Positions 23,103-29,883 of a stretch of 52,620 nt of DNA are shown here, in pieces. Within the stretch, counting starts at the first letter, position 1. Each line of letters begins with the position of its first letter. The stretch covers positions 1 through 52,620 of the forward strand of contig CAKSTO010000007.1 in the NCBI GenBank assembly GCA_934501115.1, written 5' to 3'. The translations under genes and the position numbers were made by a program. Origin of the DNA: an uncultured Faecalibacterium sp. (GTDB lineage Bacteria > Bacillota > Clostridia > Oscillospirales > Ruminococcaceae). The notes under the pieces were generated by a model. It had not been told where the DNA came from. It saw only the letters and a program-made list of their open reading frames with translations, and ran no database searches.

Positions 23103-24464
23103 ATGACAAAGGACATGACCCAGGGCAGCCCGCTCAGGCTGATTCTGGCTTTCGCGGTGCCGCTGATGCTTGGAAGCCTGTTCCAGCAGTTCTACAATCT
23201 GGCGGATACCATCATCGTGGGACGGTTCGTGGGCGTGGAAGCACTGGCCGCAGTGGGCAGTGTGGGCGGACTGAACTATCTGGTGCTGGGTTTCGTGAAC
23301 GGAATCGCCTGCGGCTTTTCCATCCCCATCTCATGGACGTTCGGTGCCAAAGACTACAGCGAAATGCGCCGTTATGCTGCCAATACCGTGTGGCTGTCGA
23401 TTTTCTTTGCAGCGGTGCTGACGGCGGTCACTGTGGCACTGACCCGCTCGGTACTGGTTTGGACGAATACCCCTGCCAACATTATCGACCTTGCGGATAT
23501 TTACATCCGTACCATCTTCTGGGGCATCCCGTTCACGCTGCTCTATAATGTTACCAGTGCCCTGATGCGCGCACTGGGAGACAGCAAGCGCCCGCTGTAC
23601 TTTCTGCTTGTGGCGAGCTTCCTGAACATCGGCCTTGATCTTCTCTGCATCATCGTGTTCCAGATGGGGGCATTCGGTGCGGCATTTGCCACTGTGGTCA
23701 GTCAGGCTGTGGCGGGTCTTGGCAGCCTGTGGTACATCCTGCACCACTATCATGAGCTGCGCTGGAACAGGGAAGAAGGGCGCTTTAGTCTGGCACACTG
23801 CGCAAAGCTGTGCAATATGGGCATCCCGATGGGACTGCAGTGCAGCATCACTGCCATTGGCAGTGTCGTGCTGCAGGGTGCAGTGAATGGTTTGGGCAGC
23901 GATATTGTGGCCGCACAGACGGCGGGCAGTAAGGCGGCGCAGTTCCTGTGCGTGCCGCTGGAGAGTATCGGCACAGCGATGACCACCTATGCCAGCCAGA
24001 ATATGGGCGCAAAGGACCTGAACCGTGTGGACCGGGGCGTGTACACCGCATTGGGCATTGGCTGCGTATACAGCGTGGCATCCTTCCTCATTCTGCGCGT
24101 AATGGACAAGACTCTCATCGGCCTGTTCCTTGACGCCAAGGAGACTGCGATCATGGCGAACGCGCAGAGCTTTATCTTCTGGAACAGTGTGTGCTATATC
24201 CCGCTTGCGGTGCTTATCATCTACCGCTACACCATTCAGGGGCTGGGGTACTCCGGCCTTGCCATGTTTGCAGGCGTGGCCGAGATGATTGCCCGCGCGA
24301 TGGTGGGCTTCTGGTTCGTACCGCTGTGGGGCTACTTTGCTGCCTGCATTGCAAACCCGGTAGCATGGTTCTTCGCCTGCTTCTTCCTGATCCCGGCGTA
24401 TATCGTCGTGCGCAGACGTCTTGACAGGGAAAAAACCGCCGAAAAGGGTACGGCGATCAATTGA
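23103..24464 (+). CDS. MATE-family multidrug/toxin exporter
   Basis: A 453-residue multidrug and toxin extrusion protein with 12 predicted helices, of the DinF/NorM-like MATE type found in clostridia. Signatures: AVPLMLGSLFQQFYNLADTIIVGRFVG at the N-terminus, NVTSALMRALGDSK, and TYASQNMGAKD in the second half. It exports cationic or hydrophobic compounds with Na+ or H+. Start ATG preceded by GTAGGAGG. Its leader contains a complete terminator, so expression may depend on antitermination. Confidence 0.93.
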   Translation: MTKDMTQGSPLRLILAFAVPLMLGSLFQQFYNLADTIIVGRFVGVEALAAVGSVGGLNYLVLGFVNGIACGFSIPISWTFGAKDYSEMRRYAANTVWLSIFFAAVLTAVTVALTRSVLVWTNTPANIIDLADIYIRTIFWGIPFTLLYNVTSALMRALGDSKRPLYFLLVASFLNIGLDLLCIIVFQMGAFGAAFATVVSQAVAGLGSLWYILHHYHELRWNREEGRFSLAHCAKLCNMGIPMGLQCSITAIGSVVLQGAVNGLGSDIVAAQTAGSKAAQFLCVPLESIGTAMTTYASQNMGAKDLNRVDRGVYTALGIGCVYSVASFLILRVMDKTLIGLFLDAKETAIMANAQSFIFWNSVCYIPLAVLIIYRYTIQGLGYSGLAMFAGVAEMIARAMVGFWFVPLWGYFAACIANPVAWFFACFFLIPAYIVVRRRLDREKTAEKGTAIN

Positions 24465-24488
24465 AAAAAGCATAAAATATCGATCTGC

Positions 24489-24523
24489 AAAGAGGGAAGG
24501 CCGACTGGACTTTCCCTCTTTTT
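24489..24523 (+). terminator. Terminator of the MATE gene
   Basis: AAAGAGGGAA / TTCCCTCTTT stem with an 11-12-nt loop, ending in TTTTT. Confidence 0.85.
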
Positions 24524-24537
24524 GTGTAATGCATCGA

Positions 24538-24566
24538 TTTACAAATCCCACCAAAAGTTGTATACT
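24538..24566 (+). promoter_or_regulatory. recD2 promoter
   Basis: TTTACA (24538-24543), 17-bp spacer, TATACT (24561-24566), 30 bp before the ATG. Confidence 0.75.
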
Positions 24567-24595
24567 GTTTACAATTGTGAAAAGGGGGTGGAGTC

Positions 24596-26818
24596 ATGCC
24601 GGAACAGCAGCTGGAACAGATCGAGGGCACGGTAGAGGATATCATCTACGAAAATGAGGACAGCGGTTATACGGTGTTTGAGGTTTCAGGCGGCGGTGTC
24701 ATTACGGTGGTGTGCGGCACTGTGGGCGAACTTCACGCAGGGGAGAGCGTGGTCTGCCGAGGCAGGTTTGAGAATCATGCCACCTATGGCCGTCAGTTCC
24801 ACGCGCAGGAATGCGAGACCGATATGCCGAAAGATCTGGAAGCTGTCTACGCCTTCCTTGCGAGCCGGTCGCTGCCGTATATCGGCGCGAAAACGGCGGA
24901 CAAGATCATGGATCGGTTTGGTGCCGAGGCACTGGAGGTGATCGCCAACGACCCCGCCCGCCTGACGGAGATCCCCGGCATCTCACCGGACAAGGCTGAC
25001 CGCATCCAGCAGGAATTCAAGCGGATGTTCGGGATGCGGGAGCTCATTGCCTATCTGGCACAGTTCGAGATCAGCCCCCGCAAGGCGATGGAGGTGTTCC
25101 GGGTGTTTGGGCCCGGAGCGATGCAGGCGATTGCAGCAAATCCCTATCTGCTCTGCGGCGAGCCGCTGCAGCTGGACTTCCGCCATGCAGACAGCATTGC
25201 CCAGTACTACCACATGGCGGGGGATTGCGTGCAGCGACTGGAGGCGGCACTGCAGCGCACCCTGCGCCACAATGCCGGCAACGGCCACACCTGCCTGCCC
25301 CGGGCACAGCTGCTGGAAACGGCGGCGAACTTTATCCATCAGCCGCCGGAAAAGCTGGCGGCAGCACTGGACAGATGTATCCAGACCGATGAACTCGGAG
25401 TGCGGATGTTTGACGCTGTGCCGTATATTTATCTTCCGGACCTGCTGGCGGCAGAAGAAGACATTGCCAAACGCCTTGCCATGCTGACCCGCCGGGGGAA
25501 AAACACCGCCAGAGATCTTGATAAAAATATTCAGATCCTTGAGCTGACGCAGGGGTTTGCCTATGCGCCTCTGCAGAAAGAGGCCATTCGCAAGGCGATG
25601 ACCGAAAACTGCCTTGTGCTCACCGGCGGCCCCGGCACCGGAAAAACGACCACGGTCAATGCCATTTTGCAGCTGCTGGAAAATCAGGCTGAACGGGTGG
25701 CGCTGTGTGCGCCCACCGGGCGAGCCGCCAAGCGTCTGAGCGAGCTGACCGGGCGCAAGGCCAGCACCATCCACCGATTGTTGGAGGTGGATTACACGGG
25801 CGGCGTGGTGAGCTTTATCCACAACGACAAAAACCTGCTCAAGTGCGATGTGGTCATTCTGGATGAGATGAGCATGGTGGATGTCAAACTGTTTCAGGCA
25901 CTGATTGCGGCACTGCGCTACAGCTGCCGTATCATTATGGTGGGCGACGCCGACCAGCTGCCCAGCGTAGGGCCGGGAAATATTCTGGGGGAGATCATCC
26001 GCTCGGGCTGTGTGCCCACGGTCTGTCTGAATGAGATCTTCCGGCAGGCGGCGCAGAGCCTGATCGTAGAAAATGCCCATCGCATCATCAACAGCGAGCC
26101 GCTGAAAAAAGGCGGAAAGACCGATGATTTCTTCTTTTTAGACGCGGATGGCGACGCAGCCCGGAAGCTGGTGTGTGACCTTGTGACGACCCGCCTGCCT
26201 CGCAGCTACGGCTTCGATCCGATCCGGGATATTCAGGTGCTCTGCCCCACCAAACTGGGGCCGACCGGAACGCAGGCGCTGAATGTGGAGCTGCAGAATC
26301 TGCTCAACCCGGAGCAGAAAGGCAAGCCTCAGCTGCAGAGCGCATCCCGGGTGTTCCGGGTAGGCGATAAAGTCATGCAGGTGCGCAACAACTATGAGAT
26401 CGTCTGGAACCGCATTGGCGGAGAGCAGGGCGTGGGTGCCTACAACGGCGATATCGGCATTGTGGAGTCCATCAACATACGCGACCGCTCCATGGTGGTG
26501 CGTATGGACGATAAGCGGCTGATCTATCCGGCGGAGAACCTCAATGAACTGGAAATTGCATACGCGATCACGGTGCACAAAAGTCAGGGCAGCGAGTTCC
26601 CGGCGGTGATCCTGCCGGCAGCTCAGATCCCGCCCAGGCTGTGTTACCGAAACCTCTTTTATACCGGTGTGACCCGAGCCAGGAAGCTGTGCATCGTGGC
26701 AGGCCGTCGGGATGTGGTGAACCGCATGATGAGCAATATCCGCCAGAATCTGCGGTACAGCGGCCTTGCGCAGCTGCTGCAGGCAGAACTGCCGCCGGAA
26801 CAGATGGAAGCCGATTGA
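24596..26818 (+). CDS. recD2: RecD-like DNA helicase RecD2
   Basis: A 740-residue 5'-3' superfamily 1B helicase of the RecD2 type, not part of a RecBCD complex. The N-terminal OB-like domain (about 1-90) and helix-hairpin-helix units (LPYIGAKTADKIMDRFG, ITEIPGISPDKADRI-like at about 115-145) precede the helicase core: Walker A LTGGPGTGKTTT, motif Ia APTGRAAKRL, Walker B VVILDEMSMVD, GDADQLPSVGPG, and motif VI-type AITVHKSQGSEFP..YTGVTRAR. Full length, own promoter, ribosome site AAAGGGGGTGGAG. Confidence 0.96.
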   Translation: MPEQQLEQIEGTVEDIIYENEDSGYTVFEVSGGGVITVVCGTVGELHAGESVVCRGRFENHATYGRQFHAQECETDMPKDLEAVYAFLASRSLPYIGAKTADKIMDRFGAEALEVIANDPARLTEIPGISPDKADRIQQEFKRMFGMRELIAYLAQFEISPRKAMEVFRVFGPGAMQAIAANPYLLCGEPLQLDFRHADSIAQYYHMAGDCVQRLEAALQRTLRHNAGNGHTCLPRAQLLETAANFIHQPPEKLAAALDRCIQTDELGVRMFDAVPYIYLPDLLAAEEDIAKRLAMLTRRGKNTARDLDKNIQILELTQGFAYAPLQKEAIRKAMTENCLVLTGGPGTGKTTTVNAILQLLENQAERVALCAPTGRAAKRLSELTGRKASTIHRLLEVDYTGGVVSFIHNDKNLLKCDVVILDEMSMVDVKLFQALIAALRYSCRIIMVGDADQLPSVGPGNILGEIIRSGCVPTVCLNEIFRQAAQSLIVENAHRIINSEPLKKGGKTDDFFFLDADGDAARKLVCDLVTTRLPRSYGFDPIRDIQVLCPTKLGPTGTQALNVELQNLLNPEQKGKPQLQSASRVFRVGDKVMQVRNNYEIVWNRIGGEQGVGAYNGDIGIVESINIRDRSMVVRMDDKRLIYPAENLNELEIAYAITVHKSQGSEFPAVILPAAQIPPRLCYRNLFYTGVTRARKLCIVAGRRDVVNRMMSNIRQNLRYSGLAQLLQAELPPEQMEAD

Positions 26819-26824
26819 AACAGG

Positions 26825-26853
26825 TATACATTTTGCCGGGACTATGCTATACT
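26825..26853 (+). promoter_or_regulatory. Possible mreB promoter
   Basis: TATACT at 26848-26853 with a poor -35 (TATACA at 26825-26830) 17 bp upstream; 80 nt leader to the mreB ATG. Confidence 0.45.
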
Positions 26854-26932
26854 GTATTTTGGTATGTTTTCCGGCTCGGGAACACTGAGCCGTTATTTTG
26901 ATAGAGGAATCAGAGAAAGGAACAGAGAATTT

Positions 26933-27958
26933 ATGGCACAGAACGATATCGGTATCGATCTTGGTACCACGACGATCATCATCGCGCAGGAGGGCAAAGG
27001 AGTTGTGCTCAACCAGCCCAGTGTTGTAGCGATGGATACCCGCAAGAATACCGTGCTGGAAGCGGGTGACAAAGCACTGGCAATGGTTGGGCGTACGCCC
27101 AACTACATCTCCGCCATCTTTCCGCTGAAGGATGGCGTGATCAGCGACCACACCATGACCCGCGAGCTGATCTGCCGCTTTGTCAAGCAGGTGTACAACT
27201 CCCACATGGTCAAGCCCCGGGTGGCTGTCTGTGTGCCGGCCGCGATCACCGGCATTGAGAGCGACGCTGTGGTGGAGGCTGTCGTGGCAGCCGGTGCCCG
27301 TCAGGTCTATCTGATCGATGAGCCCATCGCTGCAGCTCTTGGATCCGGCATCGACATTACCCAGCCCGATGGCCGTATGATCATTGATATCGGCGGCGGC
27401 ACCACGGATATTGCGGTGCTGAGCCTTGGCGGCAAGGTCAAAGCAACCAGCGTCCGCGTGGCCGGCAACCACTACGATGAAGAGATCCTCAAGTATGTGC
27501 GCAACAAGTACAGTGTTGCCATCGGTCAGCGTACCGCAGAGGAACTGAAAAAGAATGTGGCCTGCTGCCCGCAGAAAACGGATTTTCATGAGACCATGGA
27601 GATCAAAGGCCGCAGCCTGCTCACCGGCCTGCCGGTGCGCGTCAATGTGTCCACCGATGACCTCTATGAACCGGTGATGATGCTGAGCGAGCAGATCGGT
27701 ACTGCGGCTCATCAGGTACTGGAAAAGACCCCGCCTGAGCTGGCAGGTGACATTTTCCGCAACGGCGTAGTGCTTACCGGCGGCGGCGCACAGCTGCATG
27801 GTCTGACGGAGTACCTGAGCGAAGAACTGAAGGTCGATGTGACTGTTTCGCCTGATCCGGTCAACTGTGTGGCGCTGGGCACCGCGATGAGCCTTGGCAT
27901 CAACGATAAGCTGGAGACCGGATTTATGGACGCTACACCGCGCATCGGCCGCCGATAA
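26933..27958 (+). CDS. mreB: MreB-family cell-shape actin homologue
   Basis: A 341-residue bacterial actin that polymerises under the membrane and directs lateral wall synthesis. ATP-binding signatures: GIDLGTTTIIIA (phosphate 1), MIIDIGGGTTDIAVLSLGG (phosphate 2) and GVVLTGGGAQLHGL (adenosine). GKGVVLNQPSVVA and DEPIAAALGSGIDI are typical of MreB. mreC and mreD are not adjacent, so this may be an Mbl/MreBH-like extra copy. ATG 26933 chosen because it gives the normal MreB N-terminus. Confidence 0.93.
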   Translation: MAQNDIGIDLGTTTIIIAQEGKGVVLNQPSVVAMDTRKNTVLEAGDKALAMVGRTPNYISAIFPLKDGVISDHTMTRELICRFVKQVYNSHMVKPRVAVCVPAAITGIESDAVVEAVVAAGARQVYLIDEPIAAALGSGIDITQPDGRMIIDIGGGTTDIAVLSLGGKVKATSVRVAGNHYDEEILKYVRNKYSVAIGQRTAEELKKNVACCPQKTDFHETMEIKGRSLLTGLPVRVNVSTDDLYEPVMMLSEQIGTAAHQVLEKTPPELAGDIFRNGVVLTGGGAQLHGLTEYLSEELKVDVTVSPDPVNCVALGTAMSLGINDKLETGFMDATPRIGRR

Positions 27959-28015
27959 GCATTTTTTGTCCATGCGGTATCACAAAGCGCCAGAAAGAAA
28001 AATCGTCTTTTTTTG

Positions 28016-28044
28016 TTGAAATAAATGGGAAAATAAGGTATACT
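28016..28044 (+). promoter_or_regulatory. Promoter of the oadGB pair
   Basis: TTGAAA (28016-28021), 17-bp spacer, TATACT (28039-28044), 72 bp before the oadG ATG. Confidence 0.8.
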
Positions 28045-28115
28045 ATACCCAAATTGATTTTCTGCTTGCGATGGATGCATCGTGCGCAGTCATCCAAGAA
28101 ACAGGAGGAAAAACC

Positions 28116-28475
28116 ATGGATTTAGGTTTTGACGTGGTCGTTACCATTACCGGTATCGTGCTGGTGTTCCTGATCCTCGTGCTGTTGATGGCGATCATCA
28201 CACTGGAGGGCAAGGTCTTCGACTCGATGGCCGCTAGGAAAAAGGCTGCCAAGGAAGCACCCAAGGCTCCTGCAGCAAAGCCCGCTGCACCCGTGCAGCA
28301 GGCCGCGGCTGCTCCGGCTCCTCAGGTGGAAGAGGGAATCCCGGGTGATGTGATCGCCGCTATTATGGCAGCGATCTATGCGATGGGCAATGGCAGGTAT
28401 ACCCTCAAGGCAGTGCGCCGCAGCAAGAACGGCTGGGGCAACGCGGGCGTGAATGATACGACCGCACCGTTTTAA
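28116..28475 (+). CDS. Na+-translocating decarboxylase gamma subunit (OadG-like)
   Basis: A 119-residue small membrane subunit: one N-terminal helix (about 7-30, VVTITGIVLVFLILVLLMAIITL), an Ala/Pro/Lys-rich linker (about 42-75) and a C-terminal segment DVIAAIMAAIYAMGNGRY..KAVRRSKNGWGNAG typical of OadG proteins that bind the catalytic alpha subunit. ATG 28116 preceded by CAGGAGGAA. It precedes the beta subunit by 15 bp. The linker resembles the flexible arms of biotin-carrier proteins but has no biotinyl-lysine motif. Confidence 0.85.
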   Translation: MDLGFDVVVTITGIVLVFLILVLLMAIITLEGKVFDSMAARKKAAKEAPKAPAAKPAAPVQQAAAAPAPQVEEGIPGDVIAAIMAAIYAMGNGRYTLKAVRRSKNGWGNAGVNDTTAPF

Positions 28476-28490
28476 CAGAGGAGGAAGAGC

Positions 28491-29699
28491 ATGACACAGT
28501 TTATCGATACTCTGGTCGGTATTTTCCAAAGTTCCGGCTTTACACGGTTTGGTGAGCCGGGCGGCTACCTCTACGCAGTTATGATCTGCGTGGGCTGCTT
28601 TTTGCTGTACCTTGCCATCGTCAAGGAGTTTGAGCCTCTGATCCTGCTGCCGATGGCTTTCGGCATGATCCTGGCAAACCTGCCCGGCAGCGGCATCATC
28701 CACATGCAGTATTTTGTTGGCGATGGTCTGGAACACCCGATGTGGGTGGAGATCCTCAACAACGGCGGTCTGGCAGATATGCTCTACATGGGTGTCAAGC
28801 TGGGCATTTACCCGCCGCTGATCTTCCTTGGCATCGGCACCATGACAGACTTTGCACCGCTGATCTCCAACCCCAAGAGCCTGCTGCTGGGCGCTGCCGC
28901 GCAGTTCGGTATCTTCGGCACTTACATGGGTGCCCGCCTGCTGGTCGCTACCGGCCTGGTGGACTTCACCCAGAAGCAGTCCGCTGCCATCGCCATCATC
29001 GGCGGTGCCGACGGCCCTACTGCCATCTTCGTTACCTCCCGTCTGGCTCCTGAGCTGCTGGGCTCCATCGCTGTGGCGGCCTACAGTTACATGGCGCTGG
29101 TGCCCGTCATCCAGCCGCCCATCATGAAGGCACTGACCACCAAGAAGGAACGTACCGTCGTGATGAAGCAGCTGCGCACCGTCTCCAAGACCGAGAGGAT
29201 CATCTTCCCTGTCATGGTCACCATTATCGTTTCCCTGATCGTCCCGGATGCTGCCGTTCTGGTGGGCATGCTGATGCTGGGCAACCTGATGAAGGAGTGC
29301 GGCGTGGTGGATCGCATCCAGAAGACCGCCGGCAATGAGCTGATGAACATCATCACCATCTTCCTGGCACTGTCCGTTGGCTGCACCACCTCTGCAAACA
29401 CCTTCCTGAACACCCGCACCCTGTTCATCATCGTGCTGGGCCTGATCGCATTCTCCTTCGGCACTGCCGCAGGTGTGCTGTTCGGCAAGCTGATGTATGT
29501 GCTGACCGGCGGTCAGGTGAACCCCCTGATCGGTTCCGCAGGCGTTTCTGCTGTGCCTATGGCTGCCCGTGTTTCTCAGAAGGTCGGTCAGAGCGAGAAC
29601 CCCTCCAACTTCCTGCTGATGCACGCGATGGGTCCCAACGTGGCCGGTGTTATCGGCTCTGCTGTTGCTGCCGGTATCCTGATCAACATCTTCGGCTAA
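28491..29699 (+). CDS. Na+-translocating decarboxylase beta subunit (OadB/GcdB/MmdB family)
   Basis: A 402-residue multispanning membrane subunit that couples decarboxylation of carboxybiotin to Na+ export. Family signatures: NPKSLLLGAAAQFGIFGTY, AIIGGADGPTAIFVTSRLAPELLG with the Na+-binding Asp in GGADGPT, and MHAMGPNVAGVIGSAVAAG at the end. Ribosome site GAGGAGGAAG. No alpha (carboxyltransferase) or biotin-carrier gene is in the window, so the substrate (oxaloacetate, glutaconyl-CoA or methylmalonyl-CoA) cannot be decided. Confidence 0.94.
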   Translation: MTQFIDTLVGIFQSSGFTRFGEPGGYLYAVMICVGCFLLYLAIVKEFEPLILLPMAFGMILANLPGSGIIHMQYFVGDGLEHPMWVEILNNGGLADMLYMGVKLGIYPPLIFLGIGTMTDFAPLISNPKSLLLGAAAQFGIFGTYMGARLLVATGLVDFTQKQSAAIAIIGGADGPTAIFVTSRLAPELLGSIAVAAYSYMALVPVIQPPIMKALTTKKERTVVMKQLRTVSKTERIIFPVMVTIIVSLIVPDAAVLVGMLMLGNLMKECGVVDRIQKTAGNELMNIITIFLALSVGCTTSANTFLNTRTLFIIVLGLIAFSFGTAAGVLFGKLMYVLTGGQVNPLIGSAGVSAVPMAARVSQKVGQSENPSNFLLMHAMGPNVAGVIGSAVAAGILINIFG

Positions 29700-29721
29700 G
29701 CATTTCCTGAAAAGGTATTTT

Positions 29722-29757
29722 CCCGCCCGTTCTGTTTCTGGCAGAGCGGGCGGTTTT
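29722..29757 (+). terminator. Terminator of oadGB
   Basis: CCGCCCG..TCTG / CAGA..CGGGCGG stem followed by TTTTTG. Confidence 0.88.
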
Positions 29758-29815
29758 TGCTTGCAAGATTTAAAATAATTTTTCCGCTGATTACAGTCAG
29801 AGAACGCAGCGGCTA

Positions 29816-29844
29816 TTCTCAATCGTTTTGAAATGTGGTATACT
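29816..29844 (+). promoter_or_regulatory. Probable pcrA operon promoter
   Basis: TATACT (29839-29844) with TTCTCA 17 bp upstream; 40 bp before the ATG. Confidence 0.45.
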
Positions 29845-29883
29845 GTACTTTGATAGTATAAACATAAAGGAACAGGTGAAACC

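Noticed and set aside
23009..23548. Plus-strand frame starting in the MATE leader, considered as a leader peptide
   Set aside because: It runs 179 codons into the MATE gene out of frame and has no ribosome site, so it is not a typical leader peptide.
26138..27973. Minus-strand open frame of about 610 codons opposite recD2/mreB
   Set aside because: Spans two real plus-strand genes and their gap; composition is biased and no motif is found.
29700..29883. Possible second promoter TATAAA at 29857 before pcrA
   Set aside because: No -35 box at a workable distance; the TATACT at 29839 is the better candidate.
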